Part shown: piece after piece, positions 18,235-27,936 of the stretch
How positions within the stretch are numbered: position 1 is the stretch's first letter
Layout: every line of letters begins with the position of its first letter
Source of the DNA: Hallella colorans
Lineage (GTDB): Bacteria > Bacteroidota > Bacteroidia > Bacteroidales > Bacteroidaceae
Direction of reading: 5' to 3'
Length of the DNA stretch: 64,000 nt
Assembly: GCF_003096815.1 (NCBI RefSeq)
Contig: NZ_QENY01000008.1
Coordinates: 46,976 to 110,975, forward strand
Made by a program: the position numbers and the translations under genes
Notes under the pieces: generated by a model
What the model saw: only the letters and a program-made list of their open reading frames with translations
Told to the model about the DNA's origin: nothing
Databases searched by the model: none

Positions 18235-19503
18235 TTATCTCATCTTCAAAGTGATAATTGTCATAGCCGCGAGGATAATGGTGATAATCCAAAAGCGGAT
18301 GGTGATTTTGCTCTCGTGTTTGGCCGACCGTGGAGCTTTTACGAGATAATTGCAGTCAGGGTCCAATTGGTCTTGCGTCACACGGAAGTTGTCGTGTATG
18401 GGCGTGCGCTTGAAAACACGTTGTTTCACCCCCTTGCGTTTACCCCATTTGTAATACCACACCTGCACTATCACACTCAGGCTCTCCACAAAAAAGATGC
18501 CGCACAGTATGGGCAACAACAGTTCTTTGTGTATGATGACGGCGGTCACCCCAATTATACCGCCTATGGTTAGCGACCCCGTGTCGCCCATGAACACCTG
18601 TGCGGGATATGCGTTGTACCATAAAAAACCGATGAGTGCGCCTACGAATGCGCACATAAACACCACCAATTCTTGTGAGCCGGGTATGTACATGATGTTC
18701 AGATAGGCGGCAAACTCCATGTGCGAGCTTACGTAAGCGAGTATGCCAAGGGCTACGCCAATAATAGCAGAGTTGCCCGCCGCCATGCCATCCATGCCGT
18801 CATTGAGGTTGGCGCCATTGCTTACGGCCGTGACCACGAGAATGGTCATAATGACAAAAAGAATCCATCCGGCCGCCACTTTGTGCTTGCCACAGAACGA
18901 CATGATTTGTGAATAATCCAGATTGTGTCCTTTTAGAAATGGGATGGTGGTCTTGAGTGTCTTGCGCGCATCAGTCCTATGTTTCACTACCATCTCTTGT
19001 CCTTGCCGCTCAAGCACTATGTTTTCGTTCGATTTGACGTCGGGCGAGGCCCAAAGCACCAATCCTACGATAAGTCCAATGCCCAATTGCCCCACTATTT
19101 TGTATTTGCCTTTCAGCCCATCCTTGTTTTTCCGGAATATCTTGATGTAGTCGTCCATGCCGCCAAGAAAGCCTAACCATACCGTGGTGATGACCATGAG
19201 GATGAGGTAAACGTTTCTCAACCTACCCAACAGCAGCACTGGAATAAGCACCGCCATGATGATAATGATGCCGCCCATGGATGGTACGCCTATCTTCTTG
19301 GTGCCGAATGGGTCTATCTTCTCATCGCGTGCAGTCTCGGTAATCTGTTTCTTTTTTAAATATTTGATAAACCTTTCACCAAACCACACGGAGATGACAA
19401 GAGACAATATCAAAGCCAAAAGAGCCCTGAAGGAGACGTATCCCCACATCCTCGCACCCGATATGCCGTACTGTTCTAAAAATCTGAAAAGATAATATAG
19501 CAT
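18235..19503 (-). CDS. mraY: Phospho-MurNAc-pentapeptide transferase MraY
   Basis: MraY moves phospho-MurNAc-pentapeptide from UDP to undecaprenyl phosphate, making lipid I in the inner membrane. The 422-residue protein has about ten membrane helices. Family motifs visible are GVPSMGGIII, GGMDDYIK (with the aspartate pair that binds magnesium), NGANLNDGMDGMAAG and FMGDTGSL. The insertion between helices with VKHRTDARKTLKTTIPF makes it longer than E. coli MraY (360), which is usual in Bacteroidota. The start at 19503 (MLYYLFRFLEQY) matches the family N-terminus. Confidence 0.96.
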   Translation of the reverse strand: MLYYLFRFLEQYGISGARMWGYVSFRALLALILSLVISVWFGERFIKYLKKKQITETARDEKIDPFGTKKIGVPSMGGIIIIMAVLIPVLLLGRLRNVYLILMVITTVWLGFLGGMDDYIKIFRKNKDGLKGKYKIVGQLGIGLIVGLVLWASPDVKSNENIVLERQGQEMVVKHRTDARKTLKTTIPFLKGHNLDYSQIMSFCGKHKVAAGWILFVIMTILVVTAVSNGANLNDGMDGMAAGNSAIIGVALGILAYVSSHMEFAAYLNIMYIPGSQELVVFMCAFVGALIGFLWYNAYPAQVFMGDTGSLTIGGIIGVTAVIIHKELLLPILCGIFFVESLSVIVQVWYYKWGKRKGVKQRVFKRTPIHDNFRVTQDQLDPDCNYLVKAPRSAKHESKITIRFWIITIILAAMTIITLKMR

Positions 19504-19547
19504 ATTTTATATTCTTTTTGTTTTGTTGCTTGAGCTGCCTCGATGTT

Positions 19548-21002
19548 TTAATTGTTGAGGCCGAAAATCTCTTTCACCACCTCTTTATCATCGAAATGGT
19601 GTTTCACACCTTTTATGTCTTGATAATTTTCATGCCCTTTGCCAGCTATCAAAACAACGTCTCCTTTTTGTGCCATCATGCAAGCCGTTTTGATAGCCTC
19701 ACGCCTGTCCACGATACTCAACACTTTTTTCATTTGCTGACTGTTCAGACCAGCCAGCATATCGTCAATGATGGCCTGTGGATCCTCAAAACGGGGGTTG
19801 TCACTCGTGATGATCACCTTGTCACTTTGCTTCACGGCCTCGCGTGCCATGAGCGGCCGTTTGCCTTTATCGCGGTTTCCTCCTGCTCCACACACGGTGA
19901 TGACATGTCCTTTTCCGTCCACCTCATGTATGGCATTCAGTACATTCTCAAGTGCGTCGGGTGTATGGGCGTAATCCACGATGGCCGTATAGCCATCGGC
20001 CGACTGTATAGGTTCTAACCTGCCACTTACGCTGTGGAGCGTGCTCAAGGCCACGAGGATATCCTCGCTCTTCTGTCCAAGCATGATGGCGGTTCCATAC
20101 ACGGCCAGCAAGTTGCTCACGTTGAACTTGCCGATAAATTGAACGCCCACCTCGTGCCCATCCACGTTGAGATACATGCCGGCAAAGTGCATCTCCACAA
20201 TGTTGGCTTTGAAATCGGCCATTCGGCTCATGGAATACGTCTTTACCGTAGCCTTTGTGTTCTGTACCATGTACATGCCGTTTTTGTCATCGGCGTTTGT
20301 GATGACGAAAGCCGATTTTGGCAGCATGTCAAAAAACGCTTTTTTTGCGTTTCTATAGTTCTCGAACGTCTTGTGATAGTCTAAATGGTCGCGTGTCAGG
20401 TTGGTGAAAATTCCCCCCGTGAAAGTCAGGCCGCCAATGCGCTTCTGTGCGATGGCGTGACTGGAACATTCCATGAATACATAGTCGCAACCCGCCTCCA
20501 CCATTTTGTGGAGCAGATAGTTCAATTCTATGGGGTCTGGAGTGGTGTGGTCGGCTGGTATGGCGCTTTCTTCTATGTAGTTGCATACCGTAGACAGCAG
20601 CCCGCATTTGTATCCCAATTTTCTGAACATATTATATAATAAGGTGGCGACGGTGGTTTTTCCGTTAGTTCCCGTCACCCCAACGAGTTTCAGTTTCTTG
20701 GATGGATAATCGTAAAAGGCTGTTGCCACCTTGCCCACTTCGTTCTCCGTGTCGGCCACTCTCACATAGGTAACGTCCGCAGACCGTTCCGTGGGCAAGT
20801 CTTCGCACAAGATGGCCTTGGCTCCCAACGAGATGGCTTTGGTGATGAATTGATGGCCGTCCACCAATGTTCCTTTCATCGCTACAAACAAATTGCCATC
20901 GTGTATCTTGCGCGAATCAATGTTCACGCCAGTGATATCAACATCCGTATCACCAATGATGGCAATCGACTTAATGCCAATCAGCAATTCTTTTAATTTC
21001 AT
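19548..21002 (-). CDS. murE: UDP-MurNAc-tripeptide synthetase MurE (meso-DAP type)
   Basis: MurE adds the third residue of the stem peptide. The ATP loop GTNGKTT is at residues 111-117, and [12 protein letters not shown] is the typical central motif. The substrate-selecting motif is DNPR (401-404), which marks enzymes that add meso-diaminopimelate rather than lysine, so the wall is predicted to be DAP-type as in other Gram-negative bacteria. The protein has 484 residues, normal length. It starts 45 bases after ftsI and ends 44 bases before mraY. Confidence 0.97.
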   Translation of the reverse strand: MKLKELLIGIKSIAIIGDTDVDITGVNIDSRKIHDGNLFVAMKGTLVDGHQFITKAISLGAKAILCEDLPTERSADVTYVRVADTENEVGKVATAFYDYPSKKLKLVGVTGTNGKTTVATLLYNMFRKLGYKCGLLSTVCNYIEESAIPADHTTPDPIELNYLLHKMVEAGCDYVFMECSSHAIAQKRIGGLTFTGGIFTNLTRDHLDYHKTFENYRNAKKAFFDMLPKSAFVITNADDKNGMYMVQNTKATVKTYSMSRMADFKANIVEMHFAGMYLNVDGHEVGVQFIGKFNVSNLLAVYGTAIMLGQKSEDILVALSTLHSVSGRLEPIQSADGYTAIVDYAHTPDALENVLNAIHEVDGKGHVITVCGAGGNRDKGKRPLMAREAVKQSDKVIITSDNPRFEDPQAIIDDMLAGLNSQQMKKVLSIVDRREAIKTACMMAQKGDVVLIAGKGHENYQDIKGVKHHFDDKEVVKEIFGLNN

Positions 21003-21047
21003 ATATTGTTTATTTATGGTCCAATAGTTTTATTCACGGGCAACGGC

Positions 21048-23216
21048 TTACTCCAATGTCAGCACGCAAACGTCTCCTTTTTTAATGTAATGGCCGACTG
21101 GCAAGCTCTGTGCCACCACCTTGCCCCTACCTTTGATGCGGCATGTCGCACCTCTACTCTCAATGAGATAAACAGCGTCTCGAGCGCCCATACCTATGAC
21201 ATTGGGCACACATTTCTTGCCAACCGTTTTTTGTTTTACCAATGACACGTGGTCGGCACACTTTTTCACCTTGCCCCACACTGGCGTTTTCGTGGCAGAA
21301 CCGCTGCTAAAATTAGTGTTGGTCTTGATGCCAAGGTGCGACAATACATAGTCGGCCGAGAGCACGTTGCCATCTTTCACGTCAGGAATTGGCATCGATA
21401 AGGAGTCTCGAGCGTCAGCCACATCAAAACGAATGTCGTGCGCCATGATGCCCTCGGCTATGTTATGAAACACCACTCCGCTCATGCCACCGCCCGAGGC
21501 GGGTAGCCCAGATTTTTGAATACATACGATACAGCTGTACCGCGGCGCGTCAGCGGGAAAGTATCCGGCGAACGACAACAAATAGTTCACCCGTCCACTC
21601 TTATATCCAGCGGCACCTTGCGATATTTGCGCGGTGCCTGTCTTGCCTGCCACGCCAAAGGCCTCAGACCCTGCTTTGCGCCCTAAACCTTCGCTTACCA
21701 CTTTTCGTAGCATCTCTTGCATCAGCTTGATAACACGTGGCGAGGCTATCTGTTCGTGCCCCTCCACCACTTGTGGCGGAAACTCTTGCAATATTTTGCC
21801 GTCTTTCACGGCTGCTTTCACAAAGCGTGGCTGCATCATTTTGCCGTCATTGGCTATGGCGTTGTAGAACGTCAACGTAGAAATGGGTGGTATCTGAGAC
21901 TCGTATCCGATGCTCATCCATGGTAGGGCGGTGTTGCTCCAATTGACCCATTCACCGCGTTTGTTTTTCTTGGGCATGCGTACTTTGCCATGCGTGGCAC
22001 CAACGATGGGTATGTGCAGGTCGGCGGTGATACCCGATCGATATACACCGCGTACAAATTTTTCGGGGTTGGCATGGTAATATTCGTCTATGATACGGCT
22101 CACGCCGATGTTCGAGCTCACTTTCAGTGTTTTCGGAAGCGTCATCGTGCCATAGCCACCACGACGCCAGTTGTGGTCTTTCATCTCCCTACCGTACATG
22201 GGCCAAATGCCCCCACCAGTGTCCACCACCTTGTTAGTGTCGCACATGCCGTCTTCCAACGCCGTCATAATAGAGACAGGTTTGAATACCGAGCCGGGCT
22301 CTAAGAGGTCGCTTACGGCGTGGTTTTTGATTTCACGATACTCGCCGTCCACGCATTTCTCCATGTTCACGATGGCCTTCACGTCGCCGGTTTTCACCTC
22401 CATCACAATGGCTACGCCCACGTTGCCGTTTATTTCTTTCAGCTCATCGATCACCGCGCGCTCTGCCAAGTCTTGCATACTCACGTCGATGGTGGTCACG
22501 ATGTCTGCCCCGGCAATAGGTGGCGTGTCCACAATGTCAAGATAACGATTGAGCACTTTGCGGCGATGCTTAATGCCAGTGGTGCCGCGCAAGAGTGAAT
22601 CATACGACAATTCTAACCCACATCGGGGGGTGCGACCACCATTCATAGCTGCGTACATGTCGCCCACGGTTCGTCCAGCCAACGTGCCGTAAGGCCGCTC
22701 GCGCGCATTAAGCTCCTCCCAGTGAAAGCCACTCTTGTTCTTGCTCAGGTTAAGCACTGGCAATTGTTTCACCTGCGAGAATGTATTATAATCTATGCGG
22801 TTCGGCCAAATGGGCCAATGTCGTTTCTCTTCTCGTCGTCCTTTTTCCAACGAGGCTTTAAACTCCGCTGCGCTTCGCTCCGGGAATATATGGTTCAAGC
22901 CCATGCATATACTGTCTATTTTGGCCTCCCAGAGCGAGTCTGTGCCCGTGTCTTTGAGGGGCTTGAAATCCATATAGATTTTAAACTCTGGTAGCGAGGA
23001 TGCCAGCAGCTGCCCGTCACAACTCAATATGTTGCCACGCGTGGGTATCACCTCCACGCTGTCTTTCTTCACTCGATTGGCCACTTTCAGCCAATAGTCG
23101 CGTTTGGCGGTCATGACGTATGCCGCTTTGCCCACCACAGCGATGGCCACCAAGGTCATCAGCACGGCAATGGCGCTATATCGCGGCATAATCTTATTAT
23201 AGTCAAACTTGCTCAT
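21048..23216 (-). CDS. ftsI: Septal peptidoglycan transpeptidase FtsI (PBP3) with C-terminal PASTA domain
   Basis: FtsI cross-links septal peptidoglycan together with FtsW. The 722-residue class B penicillin-binding protein has a membrane anchor (about 11-33), a dimerisation domain, and a transpeptidase domain with SVFK (catalytic S309), SSN, and KTGT (starting at K525). The last 60 residues (VPNVIGMGARDAVYLIE onward) form a PASTA domain, seen in Bacteroidota FtsI and in Gram-positive PBPs but not in E. coli. The gene begins 7 bases after the ftsL-like gene. Confidence 0.95.
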   Translation of the reverse strand: MSKFDYNKIMPRYSAIAVLMTLVAIAVVGKAAYVMTAKRDYWLKVANRVKKDSVEVIPTRGNILSCDGQLLASSLPEFKIYMDFKPLKDTGTDSLWEAKIDSICMGLNHIFPERSAAEFKASLEKGRREEKRHWPIWPNRIDYNTFSQVKQLPVLNLSKNKSGFHWEELNARERPYGTLAGRTVGDMYAAMNGGRTPRCGLELSYDSLLRGTTGIKHRRKVLNRYLDIVDTPPIAGADIVTTIDVSMQDLAERAVIDELKEINGNVGVAIVMEVKTGDVKAIVNMEKCVDGEYREIKNHAVSDLLEPGSVFKPVSIMTALEDGMCDTNKVVDTGGGIWPMYGREMKDHNWRRGGYGTMTLPKTLKVSSNIGVSRIIDEYYHANPEKFVRGVYRSGITADLHIPIVGATHGKVRMPKKNKRGEWVNWSNTALPWMSIGYESQIPPISTLTFYNAIANDGKMMQPRFVKAAVKDGKILQEFPPQVVEGHEQIASPRVIKLMQEMLRKVVSEGLGRKAGSEAFGVAGKTGTAQISQGAAGYKSGRVNYLLSFAGYFPADAPRYSCIVCIQKSGLPASGGGMSGVVFHNIAEGIMAHDIRFDVADARDSLSMPIPDVKDGNVLSADYVLSHLGIKTNTNFSSGSATKTPVWGKVKKCADHVSLVKQKTVGKKCVPNVIGMGARDAVYLIESRGATCRIKGRGKVVAQSLPVGHYIKKGDVCVLTLE

Positions 23217-23223
23217 ATTGGTA

Positions 23224-23760
23224 CTATTCGGGTATGTTGATGATGTATGGTGGTTGCTTAGCTATTTTCAGCACGCTGTCTTGGTTTGTTTTGAGCATTT
23301 CCATCACGTTGCTCTCGCGACTCTTCTCGGTGAGCTGACTCGTGCTTGAGAGGGCTTTGTATTTGGCATCTTTCAATTCTTCTTGCAGACGATCTATCTC
23401 AATGATGTCACGCTGGCAGCCATATCTGTTGGCAATATAGACCACCATGAAAGCCGCTATCAGTACAAAAAGCCATATTTGCCGACGTATGGCGGCCGTG
23501 TTTAGTATGTCACCACCCAATATTTTGCGCAATGAGAATTTGCGCGACAGAGGTGCTTCTCCTTCGATGGCTTGTTCCTGTATCACCTGTTTGAGCGTCG
23601 GAGCCTGTTCGGTGTTGCCCACTTCCGTTTGGGGTGTCTCCCCATCCTTCAGGTTTTCTGTGGAGGTGGTGGTGCGCAAGGCTTCTCTCACTGCTTGGTC
23701 GGCGGAGCCATCGGGGGCTTGGCTGAACGTATGCGAATTATTCTTTAAATCCTCTTTCAT
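23224..23760 (-). CDS. ftsL: FtsL-like cell division protein
   Basis: This 178-residue bitopic protein has a polar, acidic N-terminal region of about 92 residues, one membrane helix (94-112, IWLFVLIAAFMVVYIANRY) and a periplasmic coiled-coil segment (IIEIDRLQEELKDAKYKALSS). Size, topology and position between rsmH and ftsI fit FtsL, which ties FtsQ to FtsW/FtsI. The cytoplasmic tail is much longer than in E. coli FtsL, as in other Bacteroidales. Sequence similarity alone would be weak; context carries much of this call. Its ATG overlaps the rsmH stop by 4 bases. Confidence 0.85.
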   Translation of the reverse strand: MKEDLKNNSHTFSQAPDGSADQAVREALRTTTSTENLKDGETPQTEVGNTEQAPTLKQVIQEQAIEGEAPLSRKFSLRKILGGDILNTAAIRRQIWLFVLIAAFMVVYIANRYGCQRDIIEIDRLQEELKDAKYKALSSTSQLTEKSRESNVMEMLKTNQDSVLKIAKQPPYIINIPE

Positions 23761-24677
23761 TTCTTTTCCGCTATTCTTAGTTTGGCACTTCTGCTTCTTG
23801 GGTTGTGCGCCTGCTCGTTTTGGTCAGGTATGATTACTTTGTTGTTCACAGGTTTGAGCGCAAGATCCACATTGCCAAAGAAATCTTTCTCAATCCGTCC
23901 CTCCACATTGCCAGTTTTAATCAGGTTTTTCACGATGCGATCTTCTATCGAATGGTAAGTTATGACACACATTCGACCACCCGGGGCGAGTAGCTGCGTT
24001 GCCGCCCGGAGCATCTCTTTGAGGGCTTCCATTTCTTGGTTCACCTCTATACGCAGAGCCTGAAAGAGTTTGGCCATGTCCTTTTTCTCTCGTTCTCGAT
24101 TGAATATGGGTTCCGCTATTCGCAACAAATCTTGTGTGGTGGAGATGGGGGCTTCTTTTCGCGCCTTTGCGATGGCTGCCGCTATTCGCCGTGCGGATTT
24201 CAATTCGCCATAGAGGTAGAAGATGGAAGCCAGTCGTTCCTCGGTCTCTTCGTTTACAACATCTGCGGCCGTCCTTCCCGCGCGATTGTTCATGCGCATA
24301 TCCAAGGGAGCGTCAAAGCGAAACGAGAACCCCCGTGTCTCATCGTCAAAATGATGGCTCGACACGCCGAGGTCGGCCAAAAGGCCATCTATACTGCTTA
24401 TCTTGTAATAGCGCATCCAATTTTTTAGGTAGCGAAAGTTGGAGCGCACAAAGGTGAAACCTTCTGCCGTGACATCTCCGATGTTAGCCTCTGCGTCTTC
24501 ATCTTGGTCAAAACTGAACAACCGCCCCTTGCCACCAAGCCTCGAGAGTATCTCACGCGAGTGGCCGCCACCGCCAAAGGTGACATCCACGTAGATGCCA
24601 CCGGGCTTGATAGCCAGGCCGTCCACGCTCTCTTTGAGCAACACTGGGATGTGATATGTCTCTGCTTTAGTAACCAT
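23757..24677 (-). CDS. rsmH: 16S rRNA (cytosine(1402)-N(4))-methyltransferase RsmH
   Basis: RsmH (MraW) methylates N4 of cytosine 1402 in 16S rRNA using S-adenosylmethionine. The 306-residue protein opens with YHIPVLLKESVDGL, has the SAM loop DVTFGGGGHS (about 32-41), GLLADLGVSSHHFD, the region FRFDAPLDMRMN and the C-terminal HSIEDRIVK. All are family signatures, and length is normal. It sits 36 bases after mraZ, the usual second position of dcw clusters. Confidence 0.97.
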   Translation of the reverse strand: MVTKAETYHIPVLLKESVDGLAIKPGGIYVDVTFGGGGHSREILSRLGGKGRLFSFDQDEDAEANIGDVTAEGFTFVRSNFRYLKNWMRYYKISSIDGLLADLGVSSHHFDDETRGFSFRFDAPLDMRMNNRAGRTAADVVNEETEERLASIFYLYGELKSARRIAAAIAKARKEAPISTTQDLLRIAEPIFNREREKKDMAKLFQALRIEVNQEMEALKEMLRAATQLLAPGGRMCVITYHSIEDRIVKNLIKTGNVEGRIEKDFFGNVDLALKPVNNKVIIPDQNEQAHNPRSRSAKLRIAEKK

Positions 24678-24713
24678 ATTTTTCGGGGGGAAGTTTTTTT
24701 TGGCAGACTTTGA

Positions 24714-25178
24714 TTATTCAAGTTGGCTGTCCTTGCTGCTCATAAGTTGTTCCAACGCTTCCGCAAACTCGTTTTTTTTCATGATGGGTAAATTATCGTT
24801 GGCTTGACAAGCCCATATCTCAATGGTGTCGCCCATGCCTACAAAGCGTAGCGACTGCTTGATGCCTACGGTCTCAAGGAAGTCTCGAGGGATAAGGATG
24901 CGCCCACTGGAATCTATCGAAACGTATGTCACTCCACTCACAAACGTGCGATAGACCATCTGTTGCGCACGATCCCAGCGTGAAAGTCGACTGCGTAACT
25001 CGTCCATTAGATCGTTCCACACTGGCTCGGGGTAGAGCACAAGCGTACGCTCAAAGATATCTTGTCGAAGCACAAGACCCTCTTCCTCGCCATGCACGAG
25101 CTTCTTGCGAAACTGTGCAGGGAGAAAGGCTCGCCCTTTGGTGTCGATCTTTGCTTCTATATTGCCTAAAAAACGCAT
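24714..25178 (-). CDS. mraZ: Transcriptional regulator MraZ
   Basis: MraZ is a DNA-binding protein with two SpoVT/AbrB-type domains that binds repeats upstream of its own gene and controls the dcw operon. The protein begins RFLGNIEAKIDTKGRAFLPA and carries a second copy of the fold with YVSIDSSGRILIPRDF. I choose the ATG at 25178 rather than an upstream in-frame codon at 25220: a -7 promoter element (25215-25208) lies between them, so the upstream codon would not be transcribed, and the family starts at MRFLG. The length is then 154 residues, normal for MraZ. Confidence 0.95.
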   Translation of the reverse strand: MRFLGNIEAKIDTKGRAFLPAQFRKKLVHGEEEGLVLRQDIFERTLVLYPEPVWNDLMDELRSRLSRWDRAQQMVYRTFVSGVTYVSIDSSGRILIPRDFLETVGIKQSLRFVGMGDTIEIWACQANDNLPIMKKNEFAEALEQLMSSKDSQLE

Positions 25179-25207
25179 GCGTACATCTATGTAATCTGAT
25201 TTCGCTT

Positions 25208-25250
25208 CAAAGTTACGCAAAATTCCCCACTTTTAGCCACTTTGCCCCAC
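25208..25250 (-). promoter_or_regulatory. mraZ promoter with MraZ-box repeats
   Basis: On the minus strand the sequence has TGGGG, five bases, TGGCT, five bases, TGGGG (25249-25225), a 10-base period identical in form to known MraZ boxes (TGGGN repeats with 5-base spacers). Just downstream is TAACTTTG (25215-25208), a full -7 element; no good TTTG is seen at -33. Repressor bound to the three repeats would cover the -33 region, so autoregulation of the dcw cluster is the natural reading. Confidence 0.75.
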
Positions 25251-25917
25251 TATTTTTCATTTTAGGTTGTTTTTTAACGCTATTTGCTTGTTCTATGCAT
25301 TTTCTAAACGTCTTTGGCAATGTTGCCGTGTGTTGTATTTTTGCCGTATGTGGTGAGAGTGTAAACTTATCAGCCATATTCGAGATAAGGAAAAAAAAGA
25401 TGTAATAAATCTTACAAACGCCCCATGTTTAGAATTTATCGGTCCAAACCAATGCTGTGGAGGCCGGAATAGGCCATTTTTGATATTTTTCACAAATCGC
25501 TGTTTATAAGGCACTTGTTGCTTTTCAGATTTTATTGACATGTAAGATCAATCATAAGGGCCGTACAAATAGTGTTTTAGGGCATCATGATTGAGTAACA
25601 ATGACAAACCGAAGAAGATATTCCAGCAAAAGTTTTATTTTATCATGGCACAGTTTTTTAAACTTTGGCGGATATACCACATGCTTTCGTTCGATTTATT
25701 TTTTATGATTTATATTGACATTTTCTGAAGCGTTTGTACTGCTGAGAGTGTTTATGAGCTGATGGCAGTCATAGATAGAGATGACTCAATTTCCATTTCG
25801 GCAACACAGTGATGATAAAGAAGGGATTATATTTAAAAATCTGACGGTTTTATATTTCATTTTTAAGAAATTACGTTTTTTTTTAAAAGAAAAAGTAAAA
25901 ATTACGAAAAGATGTGC
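25251..25917. other. Gap between divergent mraZ and acyltransferase genes
   Basis: This 667-base AT-rich stretch has no credible open frame. It holds the upstream regions of the two divergent transcripts; beyond the MraZ box I see no recognisable site. Confidence 0.5.
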
Positions 25918-25925
25918 TATTTTTG
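25918..25925 (+). promoter_or_regulatory. -7 element before the GlsA-type gene
   Basis: TATTTTTG matches TAnnTTTG. Transcription would begin near 25931, which places the earlier in-frame GTG at 25914 outside the transcript. No clear TTTG lies at the -33 distance. Confidence 0.5.
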
Positions 25926-25937
25926 CAACTACTTAGC

Positions 25938-26804
25938 ATGATCGGAAACATGGTACAAAACGTACAAAAAACAATTGACATTGAAAAGGTGCTGAGAAGC
26001 AAGATGGGGGGCAAGGTGAAGTATGTGCCCCGTTTTGTCATTAATTGGTTGAAGCGCTTGGCCCACGAAGACGAAGTAAACGCTTTTTTGTGGGAAAATC
26101 GTGACAAAGAGGGCACGTCATGGTTGGAAGCGTGCGTAAAATACTTGGACATGGACATTTCCATCGAGGGCGAGGAAAACCTGCCCGATAAGCATGACGG
26201 TAAGCTCTATACCTTTGTTTCCAACCATCCGTTAGGAGGACAAGACGGCGTGTGCCTTGGTGCCATCATCGGTAGACGTTATGACGGAAAATTTCGCTAC
26301 TTGGTGAACGACCTTTTGATGTTTTTGCCCGGATTGAGACCAGTGTGTATCGGCATCAATAAAACCGGGCGGCAAGCGCGAGACTTTCCGCGAATGGTAG
26401 AAATGGGCTTTCAAAGCGACAACCACATACTCATGTTTCCGGCCGGCCTAAACTCGCGTCTCATTGGCGGAAGAATACATGACTTGCCGTGGAAAAAAAC
26501 ATTTGTGACCAAAAGCGTGCAATATCAGCGTGATGTGGTGCCCATCTATTTCAGTGGACGCAACTCTAAACGCTTTTATCGCATAGCTAAATGGCAAAAG
26601 ATAATAGGGCTGAAAGTAAACATTGCCATGCTTTTTTTAGTCGACGAGATGTACAAAAACCGGCATAAACACTTTAGAGTGGTTGTTGGGAAACCCATTC
26701 CTTGGCAAACTTTCGACAATAGAAAAAAACCGGTGGAATGGGCAAAATATGTAGAAGATAGGGTTTATGAGCAGGCAGGAACACTGGGATTGCGTGCGGA
26801 GTAA
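25938..26804 (+). CDS. glsA: Lysophospholipid-acyltransferase-like protein, probable glycine-lipid O-acyltransferase GlsA
   Basis: This protein (288 residues from the ATG at 25938) belongs to the PlsC-like acyltransferases: the catalytic histidine motif appears as NHPLGGQD, followed by a substrate-site motif in MFPAGLNSR. Together with the next gene, 17 bases on, it has the arrangement of the Bacteroides gls genes, in which GlsB makes N-acylated 3-hydroxyacyl glycine and GlsA adds the second fatty acid to give glycine lipids of the membrane. That function is established in Bacteroides thetaiotaomicron and inferred here from family and pairing. A -7 element at 25918-25925 sets the start; the ATG at 25950 is also possible. 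Confidence 0.75.
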   Translation: MIGNMVQNVQKTIDIEKVLRSKMGGKVKYVPRFVINWLKRLAHEDEVNAFLWENRDKEGTSWLEACVKYLDMDISIEGEENLPDKHDGKLYTFVSNHPLGGQDGVCLGAIIGRRYDGKFRYLVNDLLMFLPGLRPVCIGINKTGRQARDFPRMVEMGFQSDNHILMFPAGLNSRLIGGRIHDLPWKKTFVTKSVQYQRDVVPIYFSGRNSKRFYRIAKWQKIIGLKVNIAMLFLVDEMYKNRHKHFRVVVGKPIPWQTFDNRKKPVEWAKYVEDRVYEQAGTLGLRAE

Positions 26805-26821
26805 GGCCAACTATAAACAAT

Positions 26822-27802
26822 ATGGAAGAAAAAATTATCCAACCCGTTAGCAAGGAGGCGTTGAAAAAAGAGCTCACGCCAGAGCGACTGATGCGCACCA
26901 CCAACAAAAGTCATAACGACATCTACGTGGTCACGGCTCAAAATTCGCCCAACGTGATGAGGGAAATAGGCCGGCAGAGGGAGATTGCCTTCAGAGGCGC
27001 GGGTGGTGGAACGGGCAAAGCCGTTGACATAGATTGCTATGACACCATGCGTGACGGTTGTAACCAATTAGTGGTTTGGAACCCAGAGGCCGAAGAGATC
27101 ATTGGCGGATACCGCTATCTGTTTGGCGACAAATGGAAAATAAAGGATGACGGACAGCCTAATTTGGCCATGAGTCACCTGTTCAGGTTCTCTGACGATT
27201 TTATGAAACACTATGCGCCCTATACTGTTGAGTTGGGCCGGTCGTTCGTGTCGTTGGGGTATCAGAATGTGAGAAAGAGTGTCAAGAGTATCTTTGCGCT
27301 TGACAATCTGTGGGACGGACTTGGCGCACTTACCGTGCTCAATCCGCGGTGCAAATATTTTTTGGGAAAAATGACAATGTATCCCTCGTTCAGCAAGCGT
27401 GGACGAGACATGATATTATACTTTCTACAAAAGCATTTTGGGGATAAAGAAAAGCTCATTTATCCGATGAAACCTGTAAAAATGGAGACTGATCAAACAG
27501 AATTGGCTTCTATTTTTTGCAAAAAAGACTTTAAAGAAGACTACCGCATATTGAACCACGAGGTGCGCCAATTGGGTTTTAACATCCCACCGTTAGTCAA
27601 TGCTTATATGAACCTCAGTCCTTCGATGAAATTTTTTGGCACAGCCATCAACGACACGTTTGGCAACGTGGAGGAGAGCGGCATTCTCATTGCGACAGAC
27701 GAAATATTTGAAGAGAAACGTGTTAGGCATATCAATAGTTTTGTGAAAGAGCATCCAGAAGCCCTCAAGATTCCCGGGAAACCCAATAACGTGATACTGT
27801 AA
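26822..27802 (+). CDS. glsB: OlsB/hemolysin-like N-acyltransferase, probable glycine N-acyltransferase GlsB
   Basis: This 326-residue protein resembles the OlsB-like GNAT acyltransferases (often annotated hemolysin or acetyltransferase). Visible family features are REIAFRGAGGGTGKAVDID near the start, the central WNPEAEEIIGGYRY, and VELGRSFVSLGYQ. In Bacteroides the homologue makes the N-acyl glycine backbone of glycine lipids from a 3-hydroxyacyl carrier. It lies 17 bases after the GlsA-type gene, surely in one operon. A strong hairpin terminator follows 30 bases after its stop. Confidence 0.75.
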   Translation: MEEKIIQPVSKEALKKELTPERLMRTTNKSHNDIYVVTAQNSPNVMREIGRQREIAFRGAGGGTGKAVDIDCYDTMRDGCNQLVVWNPEAEEIIGGYRYLFGDKWKIKDDGQPNLAMSHLFRFSDDFMKHYAPYTVELGRSFVSLGYQNVRKSVKSIFALDNLWDGLGALTVLNPRCKYFLGKMTMYPSFSKRGRDMILYFLQKHFGDKEKLIYPMKPVKMETDQTELASIFCKKDFKEDYRILNHEVRQLGFNIPPLVNAYMNLSPSMKFFGTAINDTFGNVEESGILIATDEIFEEKRVRHINSFVKEHPEALKIPGKPNNVIL

Positions 27803-27832
27803 CGGCTTGAGAAACACTACCGTTGGCACACG

Positions 27833-27880
27833 ATCAAAAACCCCTTCCATAGCCAGCTGCCTATGGAAGGGGTTTTTGAT
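27833..27880. terminator. Bidirectional terminator between glsB-type gene and dgt
   Basis: Two perfect 20-base arms (27833-27852 and 27861-27880) enclose an 8-base loop. The core CCCCTTCCATAG stem is flanked by AAAAA and TTTTT, so it ends transcription from both sides. Confidence 0.85.
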
Positions 27881-27936
27881 AGCATCCGCATTTGGCATGA
27901 ATGTATTTTAACACATTCACGTACTCATAGGGACAG

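Noticed and set aside
25870..25913. Upstream GTG start (25914) for the GlsA-type gene
   Set aside because: A -7 promoter element at 25918-25925 lies downstream of it, so it would not be in the transcript.
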